Shown here in pieces: positions 37,611 to 46,339 of a DNA stretch of 64,000 bases; within the stretch, counting starts at the first letter, position 1, and every line of letters starts with the position of its first letter. The position numbers and the translations under genes are program-made. The stretch spans positions 434,001-498,000 of the forward strand of contig NZ_FOAX01000001.1 of the NCBI RefSeq assembly GCF_900109775.1. The letters run 5' to 3'. The notes beneath the pieces were generated by a model. That model ran no database searches and was not told the DNA's origin. It was given only the letters and a program-made list of their open reading frames with translations. The stretch comes from Pseudoxanthomonas sp. GM95. Lineage in GTDB: Bacteria; Pseudomonadota; Gammaproteobacteria; Xanthomonadales; Xanthomonadaceae.

Positions 37611-39377
37611 ATGTCCGATGTTTCCAAGCGTCGTTTGCGCCTGCATTCGCTGGCTGCCGCCACGGTGGTCGCGTTGTCCGCACTGAGCGCAGCCCCGGCC
37701 ATGGCCGCGGGGCGGGTGAACCTGAGTGGCCTGCAATCCCCCGAGCAGCACAGCTTCGACCGTTTCATCGTCAAGTACCTCGACAACAGCACGCCGCAGA
37801 CCAGCACCGCGGCGCTGACCCAATCCCTGTCCACTGCCGCCCGCGCCGTCCCGCAGGCGCAGGGCCGTGCGCTGGGGATCCAGCGCCTGCGCCGTACGGC
37901 GGTGGGTTCGGATGTGGTGGTGGCCAATCGCAAGCTGGACCGCGTCGAGGCCGAGACCCTGATGCGCCAGATCGCCGCCGACCCGAACGTGGACTACGTC
38001 GAGGTCGACAAACTCAACCACGCCTACCTCACGCCCAACGACACCAACTTCTCCCAGCAGTGGGACCTGGGCACCGGCGTGGGCGGCATGTACGCGACCA
38101 CGGCGTGGGACGTGACCAACGGCGCCGGCGCGGTGGTGGCGGTGCTCGATACCGGCATCACCTCGCACTCGGACCTCAACGCCAACGTGCTGCCGGGCTA
38201 CGACTTCATCATCGATACCTTCGTCTCCAACGACGGCAACGGCCGTGACAGCAATCCGTCCGATCCGGGCGATGCGTATGCGGCCAACGAATGCGGCAGC
38301 GGCATCCCCGCCTCCAGCTCCAGCTGGCATGGCACCCACGTGGCCGGCACGATCGCCGCGGTCACCAACAACGGCAAGGGCGTGGCGGGCATCGCCTACG
38401 GCGCCAAGGTCGTGCCGGTGCGCGTGCTGGGCAAGTGCGGCGGCTACGACTCGGACATCGCCGACGCCATCATCTGGGCCTCCGGCGGCACCGTCAGCGG
38501 TGTGCCGGCCAATGCCAACCCGGCCGAAGCGATCAACCTGAGCCTGGGCGGCGCCGGCGCATGCGGCAGCACCACGCAGGCGGCCATCAACGGCGCGGTC
38601 GCGCGCGGCACCACGCTGGTGATCGCCGCGGGCAACGACAACACCAATGTCTCCAACGCCAGCCCCGCCAACTGCAACAACGTTATCGCCGTGGGCGCCA
38701 CCACCAGCACCGGCGCGCGCGCCAGCTATTCCAACTACGGATCGCTGGTGGATATCGCCGCGCCGGGCTCGGGCATCCTGTCCACGCTGAACTCCGGCAC
38801 CACCTCGCCGGGTTCGGAAACCTACGCCTCCTACAGCGGCACCTCGATGGCCACCCCGCACGTGGCCGCGGTCGTGGCGCTGATGCAGTCGGTGGCCAAT
38901 CCGGCGCTGACCCCGGCGCAGGTGGAGTCGATCCTCAAGAGCACCGCGCGGGCATTCCCGTCCACGCCGTCGCAGTCGATCGGCGCCGGCATCCTGCAGG
39001 CACGCGCGGCGGTGGACGCGGCCAAGGCCGGCGGCAGCACCGGCGGTGGTGGCGATACCGGCGGCACCACGCTGGCCAACAACGTGGCCAAGACGGGCCT
39101 TGCGGCCAGCACCGGCAGTTCGGTCAGCTACACGATGACCGTCCCGGCCGGCGCCAAGAACCTGAGCTTCGCCATCTCCGGCGGCAGCGGCGATGCGGAC
39201 CTGTACGTGAAGTTCGGCAGCGCGCCGACCGACACCAGCTACGCCTGCCGTCCGTACAAGTCGGGCAATGCCGAAACCTGCAGCTTCGCCACGCCCTCGG
39301 CCGGCACCTACTACGTGCGGGTCAAGGCGTACTCCACTTTCTCCGGCGTCTCGCTGACCGGCAAGTACACGCCGTAA
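37611..39377 (+). CDS. Secreted S8 (subtilisin-like) serine protease with PPC domain
   Basis: It has 588 residues. Signal peptide about 1-32 (AAPAMA|AG). An inhibitor-like propeptide runs to about 140 (DRFIVKYLDNS...NVDYVEVDKL). The catalytic domain has D180 in VAVLDTGIT, H240 in SWHGTHVAGT and S412 in SGTSMATPH. A Gly-rich linker is followed by a PPC domain at about 486-586 with [17 protein letters not shown] and [12 protein letters not shown]. Probably secreted and self-processed. ATG 37611 has GAGGG upstream. Confidence 0.96.
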   Translation: MSDVSKRRLRLHSLAAATVVALSALSAAPAMAAGRVNLSGLQSPEQHSFDRFIVKYLDNSTPQTSTAALTQSLSTAARAVPQAQGRALGIQRLRRTAVGSDVVVANRKLDRVEAETLMRQIAADPNVDYVEVDKLNHAYLTPNDTNFSQQWDLGTGVGGMYATTAWDVTNGAGAVVAVLDTGITSHSDLNANVLPGYDFIIDTFVSNDGNGRDSNPSDPGDAYAANECGSGIPASSSSWHGTHVAGTIAAVTNNGKGVAGIAYGAKVVPVRVLGKCGGYDSDIADAIIWASGGTVSGVPANANPAEAINLSLGGAGACGSTTQAAINGAVARGTTLVIAAGNDNTNVSNASPANCNNVIAVGATTSTGARASYSNYGSLVDIAAPGSGILSTLNSGTTSPGSETYASYSGTSMATPHVAAVVALMQSVANPALTPAQVESILKSTARAFPSTPSQSIGAGILQARAAVDAAKAGGSTGGGGDTGGTTLANNVAKTGLAASTGSSVSYTMTVPAGAKNLSFAISGGSGDADLYVKFGSAPTDTSYACRPYKSGNAETCSFATPSAGTYYVRVKAYSTFSGVSLTGKYTP

Positions 39378-39467
39378 GCCCATCCCGCAACACGGTTTCG
39401 CAAGGTCGCGCAGCGGATGCGCTGGGCACGGACCGCCCGCCTTGCCTCATGGACGAACGCAGGTCAC

Positions 39468-39507
39468 GACCCGCCGGGCAGGGAGCCTGGCGGGTCGTTT
39501 TGTTTTG
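39468..39507 (+). terminator. Terminator of the S8 protease gene
   Basis: GACCCGCC at 39468-39475 pairs with GGCGGGTC at 39489-39496 (8 bp, loop of 13), then GTTTTGTTTT. It lies about 90 bases after the stop. Confidence 0.7.
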
Positions 39508-39521
39508 ACGTGCGGACAAAG

Positions 39522-39547
39522 AAAAACCCCGGCCAGGCCGGGGTTTT
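39522..39547. terminator. Bidirectional terminator between S8 protease and asparaginase-like gene
   Basis: AAAACCCCGGCC at 39523-39534 is complementary to GGCCGGGGTTTT at 39536-39547, so either strand ends in a T-run. It serves mainly the minus-strand gene ending at 39571. Confidence 0.8.
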
Positions 39548-39570
39548 CCATCTCCAGATCGCGCGGGCGA

Positions 39571-40077
39571 TCAGGCCGCTTCGAAACGGTTGGCCGCCAC
39601 GTTCTTGCGCACCTTGGTCGGGTCCCAGATGCGGCCGTTCATGGCGATCCATACGCCGTTGGGCGCCGACTGCACCGCGCCGACCGCACAGCCGATGTTG
39701 AACTCCGCATCCGAGCCGCGGAAACCGGCCGGGTTGAGCGCGCCGGTCAGCACGATGGTGCGGTCTTCGAGCGAGGACAGCGCCTGCGCGGTGGCGACCA
39801 TCGAGTCGGTGCCGTGGGTGATCAGCACGTGGCGCGCGGGCTGGGCGGCGATGGTGGCGCGCAGCAGTTCGCGGTCGGCGTCGGTGATGTGCAGCGAATC
39901 CTTGCGGATGATCGGGATCACCGTGAAGCGGAACGCCACGCCCAGCGCCTTGAGGATGCTGCCGATCTGGGGTTCGCCGACCTGGTAGTCGGACTTGTCG
40001 TCGAAATAGATCTTGTCGATGGTGCCGCCGGTGGTGACCACCAGCAGTTCGTCCATCGGCTTGGTTTCAATGCTCAC
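39571..40077 (-). CDS. Asparaginase N-terminal-domain protein (half length)
   Basis: It has 168 residues corresponding only to the N-terminal half of type I/II asparaginases. The first catalytic threonine region TTGGTID (15-21) and second ITHGTDSM (87-93) are present, as is VLTGALNPAGF. The C-terminal domain is absent, and no frameshifted remainder follows, since a terminator begins 24 bases after the stop. I recall similar free-standing asparaginase-domain proteins in proteobacteria, so this may be a real short family rather than a fragment. Start GTG 40077 or ATG 40056; no clear ribosome site. Confidence 0.82.
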   Translation of the reverse strand: MSIETKPMDELLVVTTGGTIDKIYFDDKSDYQVGEPQIGSILKALGVAFRFTVIPIIRKDSLHITDADRELLRATIAAQPARHVLITHGTDSMVATAQALSSLEDRTIVLTGALNPAGFRGSDAEFNIGCAVGAVQSAPNGVWIAMNGRIWDPTKVRKNVAANRFEAA

Positions 40078-40089
40078 GGGAATGGCCCA

Positions 40090-40488
40090 TCACTGCGCGG
40101 AATCGTCGGGCGCTGATTTTACGCGTGTCGGCGCCGCAGCCCCAGCCTGGCGCTTGCGGCCCAGCTTGGCGCGCAGCCCGGTCCAGTTGGCGGCGAAGAT
40201 CACCGTCAGCGCCAAGACCAGCTCGATCCAGCCGTACAGGCGCACCTCCGGGTGCGTCCAGGCCGTCATCACCCCATGGCTGAACCAGCCCAGCCCGAGC
40301 ACACCAGTCCAGAATGCCGCCAGCCGCGAGCCCAGGCGTGCGCCGATGGCCAGCACCAGCGGTGGCAGGGTGAACACCAGCAGCGTGGCCAGGTAATGGC
40401 GGTCGTCGCGGAACCACCAGCCGAACAGCGCCGACAGCGCCAACAGGCCGATGGCCAGCAGCGGGCGCGGGGTGCGCGGCGCGCTCAT
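40090..40488 (-). CDS. DUF2069 small membrane protein
   Basis: It has 132 residues. Three hydrophobic helices are visible at about 9-25, 33-51 and 83-101, then a basic tail (RAKLGRKRQAG). It matches the DUF2069 family, commonly next to wrbA in gammaproteobacteria; function unknown. ATG 40488 overlaps the wrbA stop (ATGA), so it is coupled to wrbA. Confidence 0.82.
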   Translation of the reverse strand: MSAPRTPRPLLAIGLLALSALFGWWFRDDRHYLATLLVFTLPPLVLAIGARLGSRLAAFWTGVLGLGWFSHGVMTAWTHPEVRLYGWIELVLALTVIFAANWTGLRAKLGRKRQAGAAAPTRVKSAPDDSAQ

Positions 40489-41084
40489 CGGTGGGCGTCC
40501 AGGCGACGGGCGATCTCGGCCAGGCGCCGGCCCAGGGCGCGGGCGAGCACGGCCTCTTCCTCGCTGGGCTGTGGATCGTCCTCGCCGCCGGCGACATGGC
40601 TGGCGCCGTAGGGCGTGCCGCCGGTCCTGGTCGTGCTGAGCAGGGGCTCGGTATACGGAAGGCCGACGATCACGCAGCCGTGGTGCAGCAGCGGCACCTG
40701 CATCGACAGCAGGGTCGATTCCTGGCCGCCGTGCTGGGTGGCGGTGGAGGTGAACACCGACGCGGGCTTGCCCACCAGGGCGCCGCTGGCCCACTCGGCG
40801 CCGAGCGAATCGATGAAGAACTTCATCGGCGCGGCCATGTTGCCGAAGCGGGTCGGGCTGCCCACGGCCAGGCCGATGCAGTCGGCCAGATCCTGCTTGT
40901 CCACGTACGGTGCGCCGTCTTCGGGCACTGGCGGGGCGCGGGTCTCGGTCACTGCGGCCACCGGCGGCACCGTGCGCAGGCGCGCGGACATGCCCTCGAC
41001 CTCGCCGATGCCGCGCGCGATCTGTCGCGCCAGCTTGGCCACCGAGCCGCCGCGGCTGTAGTACAGGACCAGGATCTCGGGCAT
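40485..41084 (-). CDS. wrbA: NAD(P)H:quinone oxidoreductase WrbA-like flavoprotein
   Basis: Flavodoxin-fold FMN enzyme of 199 residues reducing quinones by two electrons. FMN-phosphate loop YYSRGGSVAKLA is at 9-20, VGSPTRFGNMAAPMKFF is the second FMN-binding segment, and TATQHGGQE the third. A C-terminal acidic tail is present. The longer frame to 41252 lacks protein character. First gene of wrbA-DUF2069 and possibly the asparaginase-like gene. Confidence 0.92.
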   Translation of the reverse strand: MPEILVLYYSRGGSVAKLARQIARGIGEVEGMSARLRTVPPVAAVTETRAPPVPEDGAPYVDKQDLADCIGLAVGSPTRFGNMAAPMKFFIDSLGAEWASGALVGKPASVFTSTATQHGGQESTLLSMQVPLLHHGCVIVGLPYTEPLLSTTRTGGTPYGASHVAGGEDDPQPSEEEAVLARALGRRLAEIARRLDAHR

Positions 41085-41209
41085 CGACACGCACTCCGGC
41101 AACGCTGAAAAGGGCGCCAGTATCGACGCTGGCCGCGTGCCTGTCGCCTGCGTGCAGCGCCGGGGCGCATGACGGGCGGCGCTGGGCGCTTGGGTTAACC
41201 TTGGCCGCG

Positions 41210-42487
41210 ATGTCCCTGGCCACGACCTTCCAGCGCTGGAACCAGAACGCACGCGACCGTGCGCGGGTGACGGCGTTCTCGCAGTTCCTGCTCAAGCGCT
41301 TCTGGGACGACCGCCTGTTCCAGACCGCGGCGTCGCTGGCCTACACCACGATGTTCGCGCTGGTGCCGCTGGCGATGGTGGTATTCGGCGTGCTGTCGGC
41401 GTTTCCCGGCTTCAGCCAGTGGAGCGATTCGCTGAGTGACTACGTGTTCTCCAACTTCGTGCCAAGCGCCGCGCGCGCGGCCGAAGGCTATCTGAAGGAG
41501 TTCTCGGCCAGCGCACGCGACCTGACGGTGGCCGGCGTGATCGCGCTGGTGATCTCGCTACTGATCACGCTCAACAGCGTGGAGTCGGCGTTCAACCAGA
41601 TCTGGCGCGTGTCCGGCTCGCGGCCGCGGTTGGGGCGCTTCCTGATGTACTGGACGGTGTTGACGTTGGGTGCGCTGCTGTCGGCCGCGTCGCTGGCGAT
41701 CACGGCCAAAGTGTTCGCGTTGCCGCTGTTCAAGACCCAGGAGGGCCGCCAGGTCGCCTCGGTGGCGCTGTCGCTGGCGCCGGTGTTCATCGAGCTGTGC
41801 GCGATCGCGGTGATCTACCGCGTGGTGCCGCATCGCTCGATCCACTGGCGCTACGCTTTCGCCGGCGCGCTGCTGGCGACGATCGGCCTGGAGCTGGTGA
41901 AGTGGGGCATGGGCCTGTACCTGAGCAGCTTCAACTCGTACACGCGCGTGTACGGCGCGGTGGCCGTGGCGCCGATCCTGATGTTGTGGATCTACCTGAG
42001 CTGGATTTCGATCCTGCTCGGTGCGTCGCTCGCCGCATCGATGTCGGCCTTCCGCTACCAGCCCGAATCGATGCGGTTGCCGCCGGGCTTCGAGATCTAT
42101 GGCCTGTTGCGATTGCTGGGCCGGTTCCACGAGGCACGCCAGCAAGGCCACGGCCTCAGCGATGACCGCATCCTGCAGTTGGAGCCGATGCTGACCGACT
42201 CGCTGGTGCAGGAATTCCTCGACAAGCTCTCGCGCATTAGCCTGCTGCGCTGTACCGACACGGGCGAGTGGATGCTGGCCCGCGACCTGGACAGCATCTC
42301 GCTGTCCGAACTGTATGAAGCCTGCCAGCTGCGCATTCCCATCGCCGAGGCGCATTTGCCGTGCCAGGACGATGCGCTGGGCGTCGCCGCGCGCGAAGCC
42401 CTGGACCGCATCCGCCTGCCGGTGCGCGACCTGATGCGCCCGCGCGCCGGCACCATCTATCACCTGCTTCCGGAGTCACCGCCTTGA
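41210..42487 (+). CDS. YihY/BrkB-family inner-membrane protein
   Basis: It has 425 residues. The family N-terminus RFWDDRLFQTAASLAYTTMFALVPL is followed by about six membrane helices up to residue 275, including GVIALVISLLITLNSVESAFNQIW. The family motif region YGAVAVAPILMLWIYLSWI is at about 243-265. A cytoplasmic winged-helix-like tail of about 140 residues follows. Once annotated as RNase BN; true function unsettled. ATG 41210 starts just before the conserved region; upstream codons overlap wrbA. Its stop overlaps the next start (TTGA). Confidence 0.93.
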   Translation: MSLATTFQRWNQNARDRARVTAFSQFLLKRFWDDRLFQTAASLAYTTMFALVPLAMVVFGVLSAFPGFSQWSDSLSDYVFSNFVPSAARAAEGYLKEFSASARDLTVAGVIALVISLLITLNSVESAFNQIWRVSGSRPRLGRFLMYWTVLTLGALLSAASLAITAKVFALPLFKTQEGRQVASVALSLAPVFIELCAIAVIYRVVPHRSIHWRYAFAGALLATIGLELVKWGMGLYLSSFNSYTRVYGAVAVAPILMLWIYLSWISILLGASLAASMSAFRYQPESMRLPPGFEIYGLLRLLGRFHEARQQGHGLSDDRILQLEPMLTDSLVQEFLDKLSRISLLRCTDTGEWMLARDLDSISLSELYEACQLRIPIAEAHLPCQDDALGVAAREALDRIRLPVRDLMRPRAGTIYHLLPESPP

Positions 42488-43071
42488 AGATCGTTCGTCC
42501 GCTGTTGCCCGTCGCCGGCGTCGCGCTGGCCTGCCTGCTGTTCACTGCCTGCAAGGGGAACGAGAACGAAGCCATCTCCGCGCCGCCGGCCTCCACGCCG
42601 GCCGCAGCCATCACCCAGTCGCAGCCGGCGCAGACCCCGGCCGCGCCCGATGCGCCGGTGGCGCTCAAGCTGGCCACCGTCGACGGCGGCAGCTTCGACA
42701 CCGCCGAGCACCGCGGCAAATGGCTGGTGGTGAACTTCTGGGCGACCTGGTGCCATCCCTGCCTGGCCGAAATGCCCGAGCTGTCGGCCATGGCCACCCG
42801 GCGCAAGGACATCGACGTGGTTGGCCTGGCCTACGACGACATCGAGCCGGCCGCGCTGAAGACCTTCGTTGAAGCGCATCCGGTCAGCTACCCGATCGCG
42901 CAGGTCGACGTGTACGACCCGCCGAAGGTGTTCGAAGCGCCGACCGGGCTGCCGACGACCTACCTGCTGGATCCGCAGGGCAAGATCGCCAAGCGCTTCG
43001 TCGGCCCGGTCACGCCGGCCGAGATCGAGCAGGCAGTCGACGCGGGCGGCAAGGCTGCCGGCATGCCATGA
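42484..43071 (+). CDS. TlpA-like thioredoxin-fold lipoprotein
   Basis: It has 195 residues. The signal peptide ends in lipobox LFTAC (C23), an Ala/Pro-rich linker follows to about 60, then a TlpA/ResA-type thioredoxin domain with redox motif WATWCHPC (C90, C93) and the cis-Pro segment GLPTTYLLDPQG. It is a membrane-anchored periplasmic thiol-disulfide reductase, possibly in cytochrome c or general thiol maturation (inference). TTG 42484 is chosen because GGAG at 42472-42475 is well placed and it overlaps the preceding stop. Confidence 0.88.
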   Translation: MKIVRPLLPVAGVALACLLFTACKGNENEAISAPPASTPAAAITQSQPAQTPAAPDAPVALKLATVDGGSFDTAEHRGKWLVVNFWATWCHPCLAEMPELSAMATRRKDIDVVGLAYDDIEPAALKTFVEAHPVSYPIAQVDVYDPPKVFEAPTGLPTTYLLDPQGKIAKRFVGPVTPAEIEQAVDAGGKAAGMP

Positions 43072-43334
43072 GCGCAGCGCGCTTCCTGGTGAGTGGGCGG
43101 GTGCAGGGTGTGTTCTTTCGCACTTCGACCAAACAGGAGGCATTGGCGCTGGGCCTTCATGGCAGTGCGCGCAACCTGCCTGACGGACGCGTCGAGGTGA
43201 TCGTCGGCGGTGACGCCGCGGCGATCGACACGCTGGCGCAGTGGCTGCAGCACGGGCCGCCGATGGCCGACGTTGAAGCGGTCCAGCGCAGTGCGTGGGA
43301 CGGCGAGGTGTCGACGGGGTTTACGACCGCCTGA
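43068..43334 (+). CDS. acyP: Acylphosphatase
   Basis: Small enzyme hydrolysing acyl phosphates, 88 residues. Signature GRVQGVFFR with catalytic R18 and ARNLPDGRVEV with N36. The start ATG overlaps the preceding stop (ATGA), so it is translated with the TlpA-like gene. It ends 16 bases before the convergent glycosyltransferase. Confidence 0.95.
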   Translation: MSAARFLVSGRVQGVFFRTSTKQEALALGLHGSARNLPDGRVEVIVGGDAAAIDTLAQWLQHGPPMADVEAVQRSAWDGEVSTGFTTA

Positions 43335-43350
43335 CGCGGTGGCGCCGCGT

Positions 43351-44439
43351 TTATTCGACCGACGAGCCCGGCATCAGGGCGGCCGCCATCCGCGCCAAGC
43401 GTCGTGGTGCCGGCACGCGACGGCCGGTGTCCAGCGCCGGCTGCAGGGCCTGCGACAGGCGCAGAGGGAAGCCTGCATCGTTATCGACGAAGAACTGGCG
43501 CGCGGCGGCGCCCATCGATGCACAGGTTTCTGGCGGCAGCGCCAACGCGCGTTCGACTGCGTCTTCGATCCCGGCCACGTCCACGCGATAGCGCGTGCCC
43601 AGCGCCATCGGGCGCTCGCCGGCCGGCTGCAGCAGGATCCCGCGCTCGGGCGTGACCAGCTCGTTCATCGGCTCGCCGTCGGTGGTGATCACGACCGCGC
43701 CCGTGCTCAACGCCTCGACCAGGTAATGGCCGAAGCCCTCGGCCTCGGACGGGCACAGGTGGAAGGCATGGGTGTTCTGCAGCTGGCGCAGCTGCGCATC
43801 GTCCAGGTAACCCAGGCGATGGTCGATGTTGGGCGCCTCGACCTTCGGCACGTCGCGCGACTGCACCACGGTCAGCGTCGGCCACTCGGGATGGCGCAGC
43901 CAGGCTTGCATCACCGCATCGGTGCCCTTGGCGGTGCTGCGGCCGGCCACGTGCAGGAACGCGCGCTGGCGCGGCACGCCGGCGGTGTAGCGGTCCTCGC
44001 TGGTGAAACCGATATAACGGGTGTTGCAGCCCAGCGCGGAAAACACGCGCTCGGCATTGCGGGTCTTGCACAGCACGCGCTCGAACTGCGGCAGCAGCGG
44101 CAGCCACTTGTCCAGCATCCACTCGGGGTTGGGGATCAGCACGTTGCGGTGCGCCGCCGGCAGCACGCCACGGTAGATGCGCTCTAGGAAAATCTGCGTA
44201 TCGACGCGACCGCTGGCGACGGCCTTCAGGCGGGTGCCGGCCTGGACCAGGTTGTTCACCAAGCGCGTGCCGCCGAAAGTCAGCGCCTCGCTCTGAATCT
44301 GGTTGCCGCGCAAGGCGCGCGCCACGATGTCCAGGTCACGGCGTAGCCCCACGCCGTTGTCACGGGTGATCAGGCGGACGCGTCCAGGTGCGTGCAGCGG
44401 CGACGTTGAAGCGGAAACAGGCGGGGTGAGCAGGGCCAT
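43351..44439 (-). CDS. GT4-type glycosyltransferase, acceptor unknown
   Basis: It has 362 residues. The C-terminal GT-B half shows FLHVAGRSTAKGTDAVMQAW (donor-binding start) and the EX7E motif E234/E242 in SEAEGFGHYLVEAL, followed by VITTDGEPMNEL. The N-terminal half is less typical (GVGLRRDLDIVARAL, NPEWMLDKW). No polysaccharide genes surround it, so product and acceptor cannot be guessed. Start uncertain: ATG 44439 is used; GTG 44511 is also in frame, and neither has a clear ribosome site. Confidence 0.82.
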   Translation of the reverse strand: MALLTPPVSASTSPLHAPGRVRLITRDNGVGLRRDLDIVARALRGNQIQSEALTFGGTRLVNNLVQAGTRLKAVASGRVDTQIFLERIYRGVLPAAHRNVLIPNPEWMLDKWLPLLPQFERVLCKTRNAERVFSALGCNTRYIGFTSEDRYTAGVPRQRAFLHVAGRSTAKGTDAVMQAWLRHPEWPTLTVVQSRDVPKVEAPNIDHRLGYLDDAQLRQLQNTHAFHLCPSEAEGFGHYLVEALSTGAVVITTDGEPMNELVTPERGILLQPAGERPMALGTRYRVDVAGIEDAVERALALPPETCASMGAAARQFFVDNDAGFPLRLSQALQPALDTGRRVPAPRRLARMAAALMPGSSVE

Positions 44440-44569
44440 GATGACGTCTGGCACGGTGGGGGCGTGCCGTGAAAAGGGAATAATGCAAGGTTGGCATTCA
44501 ATCGTCATCACCCGATGCCGAGGGGTGTCATGAGGTGTTCAGTGCCGGGACCGCGGTCTCACTGACGTT

Positions 44570-45355
44570 TCAGTCGGTGTCACTCTTGTCGGGAATCGGC
44601 TTCAGCAGGTCGAAGCTCTCATGCAGCGGACCGTGGCCCAGCTTCTTCAGTTTGAGCGGGGTTTCCGGCACTGAGGTGTCGGGCAGGCGCGAGAGCAGGT
44701 CGCGGATCAGGGTCAGGCGGCCGCGCTTCTGATCATTGAAATTCACCAGCGTCCACGGCGCGTGGTGGCTGTGGGTCGCCGCCAGCATGGCCTCGCGGGC
44801 CTGGGTGTAATCGTCGTACTTGGCGCGCGCCTGCAGGTCTACCGGCGAAAGCTTCCAGCGCTTGAGCGGGTCGTCCAGGCGCTCGGCGAAGCGCGCTTCC
44901 TGCTCCTTCTGGTCCACGGTCAGCCAGTACTTGAACAGCAGGATGCCGTCATCGACCAGCAGCTGTTCAAAGATCGGCGCCTGCTGCAGGAAGGCGGTGT
45001 ATTCGTCGCCGGTGCAATAGCCCATGACCTTTTCCACGCCGGCGCGGTTGTACCAGCTGCGGTCCATCAGCAGCAGCTCGCCGGCGGCGGGTAGATGCGA
45101 GATATAGCGCTGGAAATACCACTGCGTGGCTTCGCGATCGCTGGGCTTGGGCAGCGCAAGCACCTTGCACTGGCGCGGGTTGAGGTGCTCGCGGATCGCG
45201 TCGATGCTGCCGCCCTTGCCGGCGGTATCGCGGCCTTCGAAGATCACCACCACGCGGTGGCCGGTCTTGGCCAGCCAGCGGGCCATCGACACCAGCTGCA
45301 GCTGCAGCGGTTCCAGCCTGGCCTGGTAATCCTTGCGCTTGAGGGGTTTGCTCAC
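44570..45355 (-). CDS. ppk2: Polyphosphate kinase 2 family protein
   Basis: PPK2-type phosphotransferase between polyphosphate and nucleotides. It has 261 residues. Walker A segment FEGRDTAGKGGS is at 39-50, Walker B/lid MDRSWYNRAGVE at 96-107, and FKYWLTVDQKEQEARF follows. The single-domain length fits class I or II PPK2; direction (NDP or NMP phosphorylation) is not decided by sequence alone. GTG 45355 overlaps the HTH gene stop (GTGA). Last gene of moaB-HTH-ppk2. Confidence 0.95.
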   Translation of the reverse strand: MSKPLKRKDYQARLEPLQLQLVSMARWLAKTGHRVVVIFEGRDTAGKGGSIDAIREHLNPRQCKVLALPKPSDREATQWYFQRYISHLPAAGELLLMDRSWYNRAGVEKVMGYCTGDEYTAFLQQAPIFEQLLVDDGILLFKYWLTVDQKEQEARFAERLDDPLKRWKLSPVDLQARAKYDDYTQAREAMLAATHSHHAPWTLVNFNDQKRGRLTLIRDLLSRLPDTSVPETPLKLKKLGHGPLHESFDLLKPIPDKSDTD

Positions 45356-45711
45356 GGCAGTTCCTTGTTGGCGGTGCGACGTCGGCGGGCGCGGGTGTCG
45401 GCCATGCCGCGGGCGACTTCGATCAATGCGCCCTGCTGGCGCGGGCTGAGGCTGCGATAGGCGGTGAGCAGGTCCGATTCGCCGCGGGTGCGGGCCGGGT
45501 CGAGCTGGGTGGCCAGTTCGGACAGCAGCGCGCCTGCGGGAATTCCCAGCGTACGGGCCAGCGCGATGAGCTGTTCGCGGCCCGGGAGTTTTTCCCCGGC
45601 CATCCAGGCCCGCACGGTGGCGGCGCCGACGCGTGGAATCGCGGCGGCCAGGTCGGCGGCGCTCAGGCCACTGCTGCGCGCCAGCAGGCGCAGCGTGGAA
45701 TCCAGCGCCAC
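45352..45711 (-). CDS. Small XRE-type helix-turn-helix protein
   Basis: It has 119 residues. The N-terminal HTH is [51 protein letters not shown] (about 8-59), followed by a short helical region and a basic tail ([12 protein letters not shown]). No ligand domain is present. It sits between moaB (6-base gap) and ppk2 (4-base overlap), so it is coupled to both. A role as local regulator of this operon is inference. Start GTG 45711. Confidence 0.83.
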   Translation of the reverse strand: MALDSTLRLLARSSGLSAADLAAAIPRVGAATVRAWMAGEKLPGREQLIALARTLGIPAGALLSELATQLDPARTRGESDLLTAYRSLSPRQQGALIEVARGMADTRARRRRTANKELP

Positions 45712-45717
45712 GCCGGC

Positions 45718-46236
45718 TTATTCCTTCAGCCGTGGCCGCAGCGTGGCCAGGTTGCAGGGGCGGGTGCGGGCGTCGAGCTGGGCGCTGATGATCTTTTCCC
45801 AGGCCGTGGTGCAGGCCGAGGTCGAGCCCGGCAGGCAGAACACGAAGGTCTGGTTGGCCAGCCCGGCAAAGGCGCGCGATTGGAGCGACGAGGTGCCGAT
45901 CTCCTCCACGCTGACCGCGCGGAACAGTTCGCCGAAGCCCGGCATCTGCTTGTCCAGCAGCGGGGCGATGGCCTCGGGTGTGGAATCGCGGCCGGTGAAG
46001 CCGGTGCCGCCGGTGATCAGCACACCGTCCACTTCGTCATCGGCGATCCACGCCGCGACGATGGCGCGCATCCGGTAGATGTCGTCCTTCACCAGGGTGC
46101 GGTCGTGCAGAAGGTGGCCGGCGTCGGTGGTGACCTGCACCAGGTAGTCGCCGGAGGTGTCATTGGCCAGGGTGCGGGTGTCAGAGACGGTCAACACGCA
46201 CAGGCGCAGCGGGATCAGGGAATCGGCATGGCTCAT
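45718..46236 (-). CDS. moaB: Molybdenum cofactor biosynthesis protein MoaB (MogA-like fold)
   Basis: It has 172 residues and the MoCF domain. Motifs: [18 protein letters not shown] near the N-terminus, [22 protein letters not shown] (molybdopterin-binding GGTG) and [17 protein letters not shown]. It adenylates molybdopterin if functional like MogA; in many bacteria MoaB is dispensable. No other moa genes are near. It leads an operon with the HTH and ppk2 genes. ATG 46236. Confidence 0.93.
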   Translation of the reverse strand: MSHADSLIPLRLCVLTVSDTRTLANDTSGDYLVQVTTDAGHLLHDRTLVKDDIYRMRAIVAAWIADDEVDGVLITGGTGFTGRDSTPEAIAPLLDKQMPGFGELFRAVSVEEIGTSSLQSRAFAGLANQTFVFCLPGSTSACTTAWEKIISAQLDARTRPCNLATLRPRLKE

Positions 46237-46339
46237 GCGGCCAGCCTAAGCGCTGCGCCGTGACGCTTCAACGAAGGCGCGCACGACAAGGCGTCGACAC
46301 CCTTGAAGGGCGCCGGCGCCGGTGGTCACGACGATGCGC

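Noticed and set aside
39571-40077. Asparaginase as a frameshifted pseudogene
   Set aside because: No C-terminal asparaginase sequence follows in any frame, and a terminator starts 24 bases after the stop.
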